A stretch of 64,000 nucleotides of DNA, from the NCBI RefSeq assembly GCF_022884085.1, contig NZ_JAGGCS010000001.1:615252-679251 (forward strand), read 5' to 3'. The translations under genes were made by a program, and so were the position numbers. The notes beneath the pieces were generated by a model. It saw only the letters and a program-made list of their open reading frames with translations. It was not told the origin of the DNA and ran no database searches. Position 1 is the stretch's first letter. Each line of letters starts with the position of its first letter. Of the stretch, positions 9,953 to 20,100 are shown piece after piece. Origin of the DNA: Paenirhizobium cremeum. Its GTDB lineage: Bacteria > Pseudomonadota > Alphaproteobacteria > Rhizobiales > Rhizobiaceae.

Positions 9953-9985
9953 AAAAAAGCCGCCTCAGGTTTTCCGGGCGGCTTT
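9953..9985 (-). terminator. trp attenuator terminator
   Basis: Stem of AAAGCCGCC paired with GGCGGCTTT followed by six T on the minus strand, lying between trpL and trpE(G). With the upstream leader peptide this is the terminator arm of a transcription attenuator. Trp shortage should stall ribosomes in trpL and favour read-through. Confidence 0.9.
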
Positions 9986-10024
9986 GGGGTCACTTGTCTT
10001 TGGACATGACTGGTCAAGGCCGCG

Positions 10025-10069
10025 TTAGCGTGCCCACCACCAGTTACCGATGTTCAAAGGCTTCGTCAT
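10025..10069 (-). CDS. trpL: trp operon leader peptide TrpL
   Basis: A 14-residue open frame, MTKPLNIGNWWWAR, with three successive Trp codons, about 120 bases upstream of trpE(G). In Sinorhizobium meliloti the corresponding leader peptide has the same WWWAR end and controls attenuation of trpE(G); in that species the leader RNA and peptide have also been reported to act in trans. The frame, stop codon and spacing to the terminator at 9953-9985 all fit. Confidence 0.95.
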   Translation of the reverse strand: MTKPLNIGNWWWAR

Positions 10070-10211
10070 GGCGAAACTCATACCGTCATGCCGCGGCAAG
10101 TGCAAGAGCCTCCCCCGTCGAAAGCCCTGCGAACGTTGGAGAAAATCAAGGCCTGGAAACTTCCCGCCTCCCTAGCCGTTATCTCCTGTCCGCAACACAG
10201 GAGACGGCTTA

Positions 10212-11090
10212 TTGCGAAACACGACCCTGCTGCTCTGCCTCTTGCTATCAACCGCACCCGGCGTAACGCTTGCGGATAACGTGCCGATACCGGAACCGCG
10301 TCCCGAACGGTCAACCCCGACGCCGCCTGTTCCCGAGGAAAAACCCGCGGTCCCCCCAGCGGAAGAAAAGAAGAAGAACCCGGCAGGAAAACCCGCCGAA
10401 GCACCACCGGAAACCGCATCCCCGACGCCGTCGGAGCCACCGTCCGCGCCACCGCAATCGCCTCCGGCACCCGCCCCGGTGCCGGCTCCAGCTCCGGCAC
10501 CCACGCCTCCACCGCCCGTGAAGGCGGAAGATCCCACAGCCTTCGAGGCGTGCACGAAGGAATTGTCGACCCTTGGCGTTGCGTTCAGGCCCCTCCCCCG
10601 CATCGACGGCGGCGACGGATGCGGCATCGATCGGCCGATTGCTGTGACCGCCCTCTCACGATCGGTGAAGCTCGAACCTGAAGCAACGCTCCGCTGCGAT
10701 ACCGCTCTTGAACTCGCCCGCATGACGCGCGACATGCTGGAGCCGGCGGCCCGGCTTGCCATGCCGGAGAAGGGGCGTCTCACGGCTGTGCATCACGCCT
10801 CGGCCTATGCCTGCCGCAATCGAAACGGCGCGGACGACGGCAAGATCTCCGAACATGCCCGCGGCAACGCCATCGACCTGTCGTCGCTCGAGTTCGAAAA
10901 GGGCATCGTGCCGATGAGCATCGCCAGGCCGGAGGCATCCGACCTGCCCGCCGCCTTCCAGCGCAGCCTGAACGCTTTCGCCTGCCTCTATTTCCGGACC
11001 GTCCTTTCCCCGGGAAGCGACGCCGCCCACCAGGACCACCTGCATCTCGACATTCTCGAACGCAACGGCGGCTTCCGTTATTGCCGCTAG
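10212..11090 (+). CDS. Extensin-like C-terminal domain protein, predicted secreted
   Basis: 292 residues: signal peptide (residues 1-21), a long Pro/Ala/Glu-rich spacer (about 22-105) and an extensin-like C-terminal domain. The domain carries the metal-peptidase pattern of the LAS/VanY type: SEHARGNAIDLSS (His and Asp) and HQDHLHLDI (second His pair), so it may act as a peptidoglycan-directed carboxypeptidase; catalysis is inferred, not shown. The start is a TTG at 10212 with AGGAGA 7 bases upstream; the next ATG is inside the domain and would remove the signal peptide. Convergent with the haem receptor gene. Confidence 0.85.
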   Translation: MRNTTLLLCLLLSTAPGVTLADNVPIPEPRPERSTPTPPVPEEKPAVPPAEEKKKNPAGKPAEAPPETASPTPSEPPSAPPQSPPAPAPVPAPAPAPTPPPPVKAEDPTAFEACTKELSTLGVAFRPLPRIDGGDGCGIDRPIAVTALSRSVKLEPEATLRCDTALELARMTRDMLEPAARLAMPEKGRLTAVHHASAYACRNRNGADDGKISEHARGNAIDLSSLEFEKGIVPMSIARPEASDLPAAFQRSLNAFACLYFRTVLSPGSDAAHQDHLHLDILERNGGFRYCR

Positions 11091-11101
11091 CGCAAACGAA
11101 A

Positions 11102-11124
11102 GACGGCGCCGAAGCGGCGCCGTC
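11102..11124. terminator. Hairpin between convergent genes
   Basis: GACGGCGCC and GGCGCCGTC pair over a 5-base loop in the 60-bp gap between the extensin-like gene and the haem receptor. There is no T tract on either strand, so it is a probable but not classical terminator. Confidence 0.5.
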
Positions 11125-11150
11125 CTGAGGACTTGTATTCCAGCTCCCGC

Positions 11151-13334
11151 TCAGAACCTCTGAGTGAGCGAAAGCTTGAAGTAGCGGCCGGCCTCCGAAT
11201 AGAGTTCGGAAGCGTTGGCGATGTCCTTGACCTCGAGCGCATCGAAATACGTCTTGTCGAAGACGTTGTAGACGCCGGCCTGAACGCGCAGGCCTTTCAC
11301 CTGTTCCGGTTCCCACCAGCCCGTGAGGTTCACGATGCCGTATCCGGCCGGCTTGGTGCTGGCGGTAGAGCTGTCCCTGACCGCCGCCGAGGCGATGAGG
11401 GTGGCATCCGCGCCCCAGCTTTCCGTCTCATAACCCACGCCGAGGATCGCCTTGAGCGGCGCGACCGAGCCCAGGATCTCGTCGGTATCGAGGTCCTCGC
11501 CATAGGCATAGGCAAGCGAGCCATGCACGCTGAAGCCGTTGGCGAACTTCTTCTGGCCACGTGCCTCGACACCTGAAATGCGGACATTGGCGCGGTTGAA
11601 GAATTCGAAGCTGCCGAGCCGGTAGCCGGCAAGCGCCACGGTTTCGGTGTCGATGAAGTCCTTGTATCGGGTGGTAAACGCCGTGATGCGGCCGCCGAAA
11701 TCCTCGTCGCCGAGATTGGCGCCGACTTCGAAGCCGTAGCTGCTTTCAGCCTCGAGATCGGGATTACCGACCTGACGATAGAGCGGCGCGTTGTCGTAAT
11801 TGGAATAGAGTTGCGACACGTTCGGCGCCTTGAAGCCGGTGGCGAACTGCGCGAAAAGTTCGACATCCGGACGCACTTGCCAGCCGGCTCGAAGTTTCGG
11901 CGAAAGCGCCCAGTCGGACTGGCCGTCCGGCAAGCCGGCATAGCCGCTGTTGTTCTCGTAGCCGGGCGTCTCCTGCGGGTCGTAGTCGTACCAGTCGAAG
12001 CGCAGGCCGGGCGTCAGAGAGAAACCGCTGGAGCCGATCTCGATCCGGTCCTCGGCATAGAGGCCGATCTTCTTCGAGTCCGTTTCCGGCATATCGGCCT
12101 GATTGTTGTGGAAGAAGGCGCAGCTCGAGACATAGGTGACGTCGCAGCTATCCTCCCCGGCAGCGAACTGCGTGGTCGTCGCGAAGTTCAGATCGGTTCC
12201 GACTGTCAGCTTGTGCTGCAAGGCGCCGGTGGCGAAATCGCTGTAGACATAGCCCGCAAAGCCGAAGGCCTCTTCCTCATTGGTGCTGATGCGGCTGTAA
12301 TCGCCGATCGGCGCAGTGTTGCGATAGCCGTCGGTTCCTTCCTCCCGCTCGGCCTTTTGCCAGTAGAGCGTGGCGAAGGCGGAATCGATCAGGCTGTCCT
12401 CGGCAATGGCATCGTAGCGATAGTCGAGCGAGACGCGATTGCGGGTCAGGTCGGAGATTTCATCGTAATTGTCGCGGGCATAGGTGCTGCCCTGCTCGCT
12501 TCGCAGATTGGTGGTCGAATCGAACTCGTAGTGTTCCGCGGTAATACCGATCTGGTGGCCGCCCTCGATATCCTGCCGGATCTTGAAGAGCACGTTCTTC
12601 TTGTCGTAATCCTCCGGGTCCGCCTCGGTGCGGGTGGAACCGTAGCCGCCGACATCGCCGCCGGTATCCGTCTCGTGGCCCTTCTTGTAGCTGCCCTGCA
12701 ACAGGACGGAGGTGTCGTCGATCTTCTTGGTGACCGCGACCGATCCGCCGAACGACTGGTCGGAGCTGTCATAGGTCGTCTTGGCGATGCCGCCGTAATC
12801 CTTGCCTTCGCCGATCAGGTCTTCCGGCTCCAGCGTGCGCAACAGCACGGCGCCGCCAAGCGCACCCGAACCGGCTCGGCTGGAATCCGCACCCCGCAGG
12901 ATGTCGATGCTCGAAAGCGACGAGAAATCGTAGCTGTTCGCGCCGCCGAAGGAACCCCGCACCAGATCCGAGAGATAGGGGATCGGAATGCCGTCGATGG
13001 TGGTCAGCACGCGGTCGTCTTCCAGGCCGCGAATATTGACGCTCTTCGTGGACTCGACAAAGGTGACACCCGGCTCCGTCGTGTTGCCGAGGTCGTCGAG
13101 ATCCTCGATTTCCTTCTTGGCGATATCGTCCTTGGTCGTCTGCGTGGCAAGCGGCGTGTCGGCGACGGACCCCTTGGCGACGCGCTTGCCCTTCACGAGG
13201 ATGGTCTCAAGCTGGGTTTCACCCGTCTCTGTGGACGCGGTGTTGCTATCCTGGGCATGGGCTGAAAATCCGGGAGAAACGGCGACGAGCGCCGAGCAGG
13301 CGAGAAGAAGCGGTCTGAAATGCCGATAGACCAT
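11151..13334 (-). CDS. TonB-dependent haem/haemoglobin receptor (ShmR/HmuR type)
   Basis: 727 residues with signal peptide (cleavage near SAHAQ), a TonB-box-like LETILVKGKR, a plug domain (residues about 50-160 with SVNIRGLEDDRVLTTIDG) and a 22-strand barrel ending in the outer-membrane signature YFKLSLTQRF with terminal Phe. The FRAP/NPNL-type receptor signature is present as FKAPNVSQLYS ... VGNPDLEAESS, as in TonB-dependent haemoglobin/transferrin-family receptors. It should bring haem iron across the outer membrane. Two iron-responsive-type operator sites lie upstream (13470-13511). Closest known relative by eye is ShmR of S. meliloti; the assignment to haem is from family resemblance. Confidence 0.88.
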   Translation of the reverse strand: MVYRHFRPLLLACSALVAVSPGFSAHAQDSNTASTETGETQLETILVKGKRVAKGSVADTPLATQTTKDDIAKKEIEDLDDLGNTTEPGVTFVESTKSVNIRGLEDDRVLTTIDGIPIPYLSDLVRGSFGGANSYDFSSLSSIDILRGADSSRAGSGALGGAVLLRTLEPEDLIGEGKDYGGIAKTTYDSSDQSFGGSVAVTKKIDDTSVLLQGSYKKGHETDTGGDVGGYGSTRTEADPEDYDKKNVLFKIRQDIEGGHQIGITAEHYEFDSTTNLRSEQGSTYARDNYDEISDLTRNRVSLDYRYDAIAEDSLIDSAFATLYWQKAEREEGTDGYRNTAPIGDYSRISTNEEEAFGFAGYVYSDFATGALQHKLTVGTDLNFATTTQFAAGEDSCDVTYVSSCAFFHNNQADMPETDSKKIGLYAEDRIEIGSSGFSLTPGLRFDWYDYDPQETPGYENNSGYAGLPDGQSDWALSPKLRAGWQVRPDVELFAQFATGFKAPNVSQLYSNYDNAPLYRQVGNPDLEAESSYGFEVGANLGDEDFGGRITAFTTRYKDFIDTETVALAGYRLGSFEFFNRANVRISGVEARGQKKFANGFSVHGSLAYAYGEDLDTDEILGSVAPLKAILGVGYETESWGADATLIASAAVRDSSTASTKPAGYGIVNLTGWWEPEQVKGLRVQAGVYNVFDKTYFDALEVKDIANASELYSEAGRYFKLSLTQRF

Positions 13335-13469
13335 GAAATATACGTCCTTTCATCGGCAAAGCCCTTCCATCCCCCGAAACGCAGAGCGTGCGGGGCCAAG
13401 CCGATCGAGTTGATGTCAAAATCCGGGCGAGCGGCGGTTACCCGCCTCAATATCGCCACGTATAAAACA

Positions 13470-13484
13470 TGACGTTTAGAGTCA
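13470..13484 (-). promoter_or_regulatory. Candidate iron-responsive (IRO/RirA-type) site 1
   Basis: TGA-N9-TCA, the pattern described for iron-responsive operators bound by RirA in rhizobia, about 135 bases upstream of the haem receptor start. The pattern is short; support comes from its position and from the second copy nearby. Confidence 0.5.
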
Positions 13485-13496
13485 ACAAAACAAAGA

Positions 13497-13511
13497 TGAT
13501 TATTTTAATCA
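13497..13511 (-). promoter_or_regulatory. Candidate iron-responsive (IRO/RirA-type) site 2
   Basis: TGATTATTTTAATCA, a nearly perfect TGA-N9-TCA palindrome with an AT-rich centre, 13 bases from site 1. This fits iron-repressed transcription of the haem receptor. Confidence 0.6.
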
Positions 13512-13611
13512 TGATTTCATGAGCGGTCGAAGCCGTGCAAAACGGCAACACTTCCGCAGCGAAAAACCCTTTCTTGCCGGGGCTTTGCAAGTCTTCCGCG
13601 CAGAAGCGGCG

Positions 13612-15291
13612 TCAGAACAAGCCTTCGATGTAGCCCTGCTCGTTGAGATAGATCCGTTCGGAAGACGGCGATTTCGGCAGGCCCGGCATGGTCATAATCT
13701 CCCCGGTAATCACGACAATAAAGCCGGCGCCGGCGGAGAGCCGGACTTCGCGCACGTGAACCACATGTCCCTCGGGCGCGCCGCGCAGATTGGGGTCCGT
13801 CGAGAAAGAATATTGCGTCTTGGCGATACAGACCGGCAGATTGCCGTAACCCTGCTCCTCCCAGGTTGCGAGCTGGTCGCGCACCGCCTTGTCCGCCGTC
13901 ACCTCGGCAGCATGATAGATCTTCGAGGCCACCGTCTCGATCTTCTCCATCAGCGGCATGCCATCGGGATAAAGCGGCCTGAATGCCGCCTGGCCGGAAT
14001 CAGCGAGTTCAACCACCCTGTGCGCCAGTTCCTCGATACCGGCCGAACCGTCCGCCCAGTGACGGCAGACGATGGCGTCGACGCCGAGCCGGGATACATA
14101 TTCCCTGACCGCTGCGATTTCGGCCTCCGTATCGGAAACGAAGTGGTTGATGGCGACCACCACCGGCACGCCGAAGCGCCGCACATTGGCGACGTGACGC
14201 CCGAGATTGGCGCAGCCGCGCGTCACCGCCTCGACGTTCTCTTCGCCGAGGTCCTCCTTGCGCACGCCGCCGTTCATCTTGAGCGCACGCACGGTTGCGA
14301 CGATGACCGCCGCCGCAGGTTTCAGGCCGGCCTTGCGGCACTTGATGTCGAAGAATTTCTCCGCTCCGAGATCGGCGCCGAAACCCGCCTCGGTCACCAC
14401 ATAGTCGGCAAGCTTCAGCGCGGTCTTCGTGGCCATCACCGAATTGCATCCATGGGCGATATTGGCAAAGGGCCCGCCATGCACGAAGGCCGGATTGTTT
14501 TCGAGCGTTTGAACGAGGTTCGGCTGCATGGCGTCCTTGAGCAGCACCGCCATCGCGCCGTCCGCCTTGATGTCGCGCGCGAACACCGGGCTCCTGTCGC
14601 GCCGGTAGCCGATGATGATATCGCCGAGCCGGCGTTCAAGGTCTTCGAGATCGGCTGCAAGGCATAGGATCGCCATGACTTCCGAGGCGACGGTGATGTC
14701 GAAGCCGGTCTCGCGCGGATAGCCGTTCGCAGCGCCGCCGAGCGAACAGACGACCTCGCGCAACGCCCGATCGTTCATGTCCATCACCCGCCGCCAGCTC
14801 ACCCGCCGGCTGTCGATACCCTGTTCGTTGCCCCAGTAGAGATGGTTGTCGATCAGTGCCGCGAGCAGATTGTGGGCGGAGGTGATGGCATGGAAATCGC
14901 CGGTGAAATGCAGGTTGATGTCCTCCATCGGAACCACCTGCGCATAACCGCCGCCGGCCGCCCCGCCCTTCACGCCGAAACACGGGCCGAGCGACGGTTC
15001 GCGCAGGCAGATCAGCGCCTTTCGGCCGATCCGGTTCAGTCCGTCGCCGAGACCGACTGTCGTCGTCGTCTTGCCCTCGCCGGCCGGCGTCGGATTGATC
15101 GCGGTGACGAGGATGAGCTTGCCGTCGGGCCGGGCGGAAAGCGAGCGGATGAACTCGGCGGAAATCTTCGCCTTGTCATGCCCATAGGGCATGATCTGCT
15201 CCGAGGGTATGCCGAGCTTCTCGCCGATTGCCTGGATTGGCAGCTTCCGTGCCGCGCGCGCGATTTCGATATCGGATCTGACGTCACCCAT
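13612..15291 (-). CDS. fhs: Formate--tetrahydrofolate ligase
   Basis: 559 residues, full length for the family. It makes 10-formyl-THF from formate, THF and ATP in one-carbon metabolism. The P-loop is [16 protein letters not shown] (about residues 66-81), followed by the family motif [23 protein letters not shown] minus its tail and [30 protein letters not shown] and the Pro-rich [10 protein letters not shown] near the C-terminus are also typical. No neighbour is obviously linked; the FAD oxidoreductase at the left edge may feed one-carbon units. GAGCATTTT before the ATG gives only a weak ribosome binding site. Confidence 0.97.
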   Translation of the reverse strand: MGDVRSDIEIARAARKLPIQAIGEKLGIPSEQIMPYGHDKAKISAEFIRSLSARPDGKLILVTAINPTPAGEGKTTTTVGLGDGLNRIGRKALICLREPSLGPCFGVKGGAAGGGYAQVVPMEDINLHFTGDFHAITSAHNLLAALIDNHLYWGNEQGIDSRRVSWRRVMDMNDRALREVVCSLGGAANGYPRETGFDITVASEVMAILCLAADLEDLERRLGDIIIGYRRDRSPVFARDIKADGAMAVLLKDAMQPNLVQTLENNPAFVHGGPFANIAHGCNSVMATKTALKLADYVVTEAGFGADLGAEKFFDIKCRKAGLKPAAAVIVATVRALKMNGGVRKEDLGEENVEAVTRGCANLGRHVANVRRFGVPVVVAINHFVSDTEAEIAAVREYVSRLGVDAIVCRHWADGSAGIEELAHRVVELADSGQAAFRPLYPDGMPLMEKIETVASKIYHAAEVTADKAVRDQLATWEEQGYGNLPVCIAKTQYSFSTDPNLRGAPEGHVVHVREVRLSAGAGFIVVITGEIMTMPGLPKSPSSERIYLNEQGYIEGLF

Positions 15292-15503
15292 AAAATGCTC
15301 CCATACCCCTTGGCCTGTTTGCAGCGATTAAAGCGTGGAGATTGTCCGTAGACGAGGAGGGAAGAAAAAGAAATATTCGCCCCGGACGAAGCGGCAAGCG
15401 AACCTCCGCTAAGCCCGGCGGCGATTGTCCTCTTGCGATGCGGCAAGGCTCCCCTTATCTCTCGCCGCATGCCCGTCCCCCAAGACCATGGAGAACCCGC
15501 AGG

Positions 15504-16019
15504 ATGAAGTCCCTGGAACTGCTCGTCGAAAAGATCATCCTCTCGAGCCGCTGGATTCTTGTCGCCTTCTATCTCGGCCTCGTCGCGGCCCTCGCCGTCT
15601 ATGCTGTGTCCTTCGGCTACAAGTTCCTCAAGGTCGCGGGCAATGTCTTCGACTATGGCGATGCGGAGATGATCCTTGCCATGCTCGGCCTGATCGATGC
15701 CGCCCTGGTCGCCAGCCTGATCGTGATGGTGATGATTTCCGGCTACGAGAATTTCGTCAGCCGTTTCGACGAGACCGACGCGGAAGTATCCTTCCTCGGC
15801 AAGCTCGATGCCGGCAGCCTGAAGATCAAGGTCGCCTCTTCTATCGTCGCCATTTCCTCGATCCACCTGCTGCAGGTCTTCCTCAATGCCAATCAGTATA
15901 CCGACGGCAAGATCATGTGGCTGACCTTCATGCACCTCACCTTCGTCGTCTCCGCCGTGATGCTCGGCTTCCTGGAAAAGCTGATGTCCAAGGGCAAGTA
16001 CGAAGACAAGGGCTTGTAA
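15504..16019 (+). CDS. YqhA family inner-membrane protein
   Basis: 171 residues with four predicted membrane segments (about residues 14-36, 55-80, 108-127, 135-155). The N-terminal KIILSSRWILVAFYLGL and the DAALVASLIVMVMISGYENFVSRFD segment are the marks of the UPF0114/YqhA family (TIGR00645 type), whose role is unknown. The ATG at 15504 is chosen for the AGG just upstream and because the longer frame adds a polar, low-quality extension. Stands alone, divergent from fhs. Confidence 0.85.
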   Translation: MKSLELLVEKIILSSRWILVAFYLGLVAALAVYAVSFGYKFLKVAGNVFDYGDAEMILAMLGLIDAALVASLIVMVMISGYENFVSRFDETDAEVSFLGKLDAGSLKIKVASSIVAISSIHLLQVFLNANQYTDGKIMWLTFMHLTFVVSAVMLGFLEKLMSKGKYEDKGL

Positions 16020-16045
16020 GCGCCGGCCTCGATGATTCCAGACGG

Positions 16046-17041
16046 TTAGCCACCCTGCAGCTTGGCGGTCAGTTCCGCCGGGCTGCCGACCGCTGGAACC
16101 GGTTTCGCGACAGGGATCGGCGGCACGAATGGCAATGGTTCGTCCGGTGTCACCCCACAGCGCCCCGACTTCGACAGATCACCGGAGCACAACGCATCGA
16201 TCGGCATTTCGTTCTTGGCAAGACCAGCCGTGATAAGTCCGAGCGGGATGGCTTCATCCGCATGGATCAAATATATGTCATCAGGCGATGCGCTTTCCAC
16301 CAGATCGATCAGTTTGCGGTCCACTCCCATCTCTTTGAGATAGGCTGCGAGGTTTGCTGTGTTTCTCTTGCTCAGCTTGGTGGAGGTTTTCGTCCCAAGA
16401 TATTTCCGCCCGACCTCCTTGCGCGAAATAACCTTCTTCTTGCCCTTCACCATCTTGTATTGGATGTCGTACTGAACTTCGTATTGCGTGGTGGTCGTTG
16501 TTACCTGATGCACACCGAGGGCGTCCCAGAGAGGCGCAAACTTCCGTACGCCACCGGCAAGCATCATCGGACAGGCCGAGGCGCAGTAACCACCGTCGAC
16601 AAAGGACCTGCCAACCGGGACGCCGTCCTCCACCCTTGATGTCTTGCAACGCGGCACCAACGGTTCGATGCAACCCGTCAAACGGGTCGTGCCAACGGCC
16701 ACATCCAGTTTGTTCTTGCGAATGAGGCGGCCCAGTGCATACGCAGCCTCCAGGTCACCCCCATTGGAGGTAAGTACGATGGGAAGCTTCTGCTTTCCCA
16801 GCGACTTCAGCAGCTTGCGCAGGCGCGCGGGCGTCTCCGGCTCGATGTCGCCCTCGGCGGAAATCCATCGGGGACATCGTTCCGAACACCCCGCCTGCAT
16901 GACGACGATGAAATCCATCGGAACGCGCTCGGCAGCGCTCGCACGGCCGACCGCCACGGGCTCCAACAAGAACGACAGCAAAAAGGAAATGACAATAGAA
17001 AGCAGCAGGCGAAAGGAAAAAGCGGAAAAACAAGAGCTCAC
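16046..17041 (-). CDS. Exported protein with ClpP/crotonase-like fold
   Basis: 331 residues from a GTG at 17041. The N-terminus has a strong signal or anchor helix (LLLSIVISFLLSFLL) ending near RASAAE. The body has the ClpP-like pattern SNGGDLEAAYALGRLIR, then GGYCASACPMMLAGG with a Ser in the nucleophile-elbow position and GVHQV with His in the usual place, as in periplasmic COG3904-type proteins. Several Cys (CSERC, GC, RC, CASAC) suggest disulfides and periplasmic location. Catalysis is unproven. A TTG at 17098 has a better Shine-Dalgarno but lies inside the putA terminator stem, so I prefer 17041. Downstream of putA, separated by a terminator. Confidence 0.75.
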   Translation of the reverse strand: MSSCFSAFSFRLLLSIVISFLLSFLLEPVAVGRASAAERVPMDFIVVMQAGCSERCPRWISAEGDIEPETPARLRKLLKSLGKQKLPIVLTSNGGDLEAAYALGRLIRKNKLDVAVGTTRLTGCIEPLVPRCKTSRVEDGVPVGRSFVDGGYCASACPMMLAGGVRKFAPLWDALGVHQVTTTTTQYEVQYDIQYKMVKGKKKVISRKEVGRKYLGTKTSTKLSKRNTANLAAYLKEMGVDRKLIDLVESASPDDIYLIHADEAIPLGLITAGLAKNEMPIDALCSGDLSKSGRCGVTPDEPLPFVPPIPVAKPVPAVGSPAELTAKLQGG

Positions 17042-17092
17042 GACAGACGTTCCGATTGTATCCGGGGCAGGATAACAATCGAGTCTGGAAAA

Positions 17093-17122
17093 CGGCAAGA
17101 GGCATTCTCCAGCCTCTTGCCG
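17093..17122 (-). terminator. putA terminator
   Basis: An 11-bp perfect stem (CGGCAAGAGGC / GCCTCTTGCCG) with an 8-base loop, followed by TTTT on the minus strand, 20 bases after the putA stop. It separates putA from the ClpP-like gene. Confidence 0.8.
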
Positions 17123-17142
17123 TGTTTTTCCGGCCTTTCCGA

Positions 17143-20100
17143 TCAGCCCTCGCCGATGGCGATCAGGCTGGCATTGCCGCCGGCGGCGGCGGTGTTGATG
17201 GAAACCACCTGTTCCAGCGCAAAACGCATCAGATAGGCGGGGCCGCCGGCCTTGAAACCGGTGCCGGAGAGGCCGGAACCGCCGAAAGGCTGGGTTCCCA
17301 CCACCGCACCGATCATGTTGCGGTTGATATAGACATTGCCGGTGTCGAGCGCATCGGTGACGGTGCGGATCGTCGCCTCGATGCGGCTGTGCACACCGAG
17401 CGTCAGGCCATAGCCGGTCGCGGCGACCGCATCGATCACCTTGGGCAGATCCTTCGCCTTCCAGCGCACCACATGCAGCACGGGCCCGAAGACTTCCCTG
17501 GTCAGCGCCTCGGGCTTGTCGAGTTCGATGATGTGCGGGGCAAAGAAGTTGCCGGAATTCGGCACCTGACCGGAATAGCGGACCTTCTGCGTCTTGCGCA
17601 TGTCCTCGACATGGCCCTTCAGCATCGCGGTCTGCTTCTCATCGATGATCGGGCCGACATCCGTGGTGGTCAGCGCCGGATCGCCGAGATTGAGTTCGCG
17701 CGCCGCGCCCTCGATCATCTCCAGCATGCCCTCGGCGATATCCTCCTGGAGATAGAGGATGCGCAGCGCCGAGCAGCGCTGGCCGGCGGACCGGAAGGCC
17801 GACATCACGACGTCGTCAGCCACCTGTTCGGCAAGTGCCGTGGCGTCGACGATCATCGCGTTGATGCCGCCGGTTTCGGCGATCAGCGGCACGATCGGAC
17901 CGTTCTTGGCGGCAAGCGTCCGGTTGATCGCCTGCGCCGTTCCGGTCGAACCGGTGAATGCCAGGCCGGCAAGCAACGGATGGGCGGAAATGGCCGCACC
18001 GATATCGGGACCGCCTGGAAGGAACATCAGCACGTCGGCCGGAACGCCGGCCTTGTGGAAGAGCTTCACCGCCTCGTAGGCAATGAGCGGGGTCTGCGGC
18101 GCCGGCTTGGCGACGACCGCATTGCCGGCCACAAGTGCCGCCGAGATCTGGCCGAGGAAGATCGCCAGCGGGAAGTTCCATGGAGAAATGCAGGCAAAGA
18201 CGCCGCGACCGCGCCAGAGCAGCCGGTTGCTCTCCCCCGTCGGGCCCGGCATCACCTCGGGCTCGACAAACAGCGTGCGTGCCTGCTCGGCATAATAGCG
18301 GCAGAAATCGACCGCCTCGCGGATTTCGGCGATACCGTCATCCAGCGTCTTGCCGGCCTCGGCGGCCAGAAGCGCCAGCAGGCGGTCGCGGCTCTGCTCC
18401 AGAAGGTCGCCCATCTTGTCGAGGCAGGCGGCACGTGCTTCCACCGGCTGCCTGGACCACGACGCAAAACCCTTGCGACCCGCGACAAAGGCGCGTTCGA
18501 CATCGGCAACGGCCGCGTTGCGCACGGTACCGACCCTTCGGCTGCGATCCGATGGAGAAAGAATGTTGACGACTTCGGTCTGGCCGGTGGCGCCCGGCAC
18601 GAGCGGAACCGCTTCGACGGACTTATTCTCGCCGGCAAGCCGCGACAACAGTCCGGCGAGGCTCTCGCGATGGCCGAACTCGAAGCCGGCGCTGTTGCGG
18701 CGTTTGCCATAAAGTTCTTTCGGCAGCGGAATCTGGCTGTGGCGGGCGCTGATGCCCTGATCGAGCCCAAGCCGCTGCGCCGGCCGTTCGAGCAGCTTGG
18801 CAATCGGCACGTTCTTGTCGCCGGCAACTGCCACGAAGGACGAGTTGGCGCCGTTCTCCAGCAGGCGTCGAACCAGATAGGCAAGAAGATCGCGGTAACC
18901 GCCGACCGGCGCATAGATCCGGCAGGCGATGCGTTCGTTGCTGGACAGGAGGCTGTCGTAGAGAGCCTCGCCCATGCCGTGCAGGCGCTGGAACTCGAAG
19001 CCGCTGCGGTCGGCGCCCGCAAGTTCGAGGATGGAGGAAACCGTCAGCGCATTGTGGGTGGCGAACTGCGGGAAGATCCGCGCCCGCTTGTCGAGCAGCT
19101 TGGATGCGCAATTGAGGTAGGAGAGATCCGTCGCCGGCTTGCGCGTCCAGACCGGGTAGTCGTCAAGACCGCGCTCCTGCGTCCGCTTCACTTCCGTATC
19201 CCAGTAGGCGCCCTTGACGAGACGCACCATCATCCGCCGGTTATAGGTCTGGCAGAGGTTGTCGATATAGTCGATCACCTGCGGCGCGCGCTTCTGGTAG
19301 GCCTGGATGGCAAGCCCGAAGCCGTCCCAGCCGGCGAGCGAAGGATCGGAGAAGACGGCGGCGATCACATCGAGCGAAAGCTCCAGCCGGTCGGCCTCTT
19401 CCGCATCGACGGTGAAATTAAGCTGATGGGCCTTGGCCATCTGAGCAAGCTTCAGGAGATCAGGCACCAGTTCGCGCATCACCCGGTCGTGATGGGTGGC
19501 GAGATAGCGCGGATGCAGTGCGGAGAGCTTCACCGAAATGCCCATGCGATCCGGCAACTGCTTGTTCTTGCCGTGCTTGGCCATGAAGGCGCCGATCGAC
19601 TCGATCGACGCCGCATAGGACTTGAAATAGCGCCTGGCATCCTCTGCCGTGCGGGCCCCCTCGCCCAGCATGTCGAAGGAATGGCGATAGCCCTTCTCCT
19701 CGCTCTTGGCGGCGCGGCTCAAGGCGTCCTTCATCGTCTCGCCTAGAACGAAATGATGGCCGAGGAAACGCATCGCCTGCTTGGTGGCGCTGCGGACGGT
19801 CGGCAGACCGAGCCGTTTGACGAGACCGCGCACCACGCCCTCGGGCGTCTCGCCAGGACGGATGACGCGGGCGGAAAGGCCGAGCGCCCAGGCCGAAGCC
19901 GAGACGAACCAGCTGTCGCCATGCGCCTCATGCTCGCTCCAGCCGCCCTCCTTCAGCTTGTCCTCGATCAGCCTGTCCTGCGTCAGAGCATCGGGCACGC
20001 GTAGCAGCGCCTCGGCAAGCACCATCAAGGCGAGGCCTTCACGGGTGGAAAGGCCGTATTCCCGCAGGAAATCCTCGACACCGCCGATCGAACCGGAGTT

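Noticed and set aside
17093..17098. TTG start at 17098 for the ClpP-like gene
   Set aside because: It lies in the stem of the putA terminator, and the GTG at 17041 gives a cleaner signal peptide.
17056..19746. 896-codon open frame antisense to putA
   Set aside because: Shadow frame caused by high GC and codon bias; its product is low-complexity Arg/Gly/His-rich with no domain, and putA is clearly the real gene.
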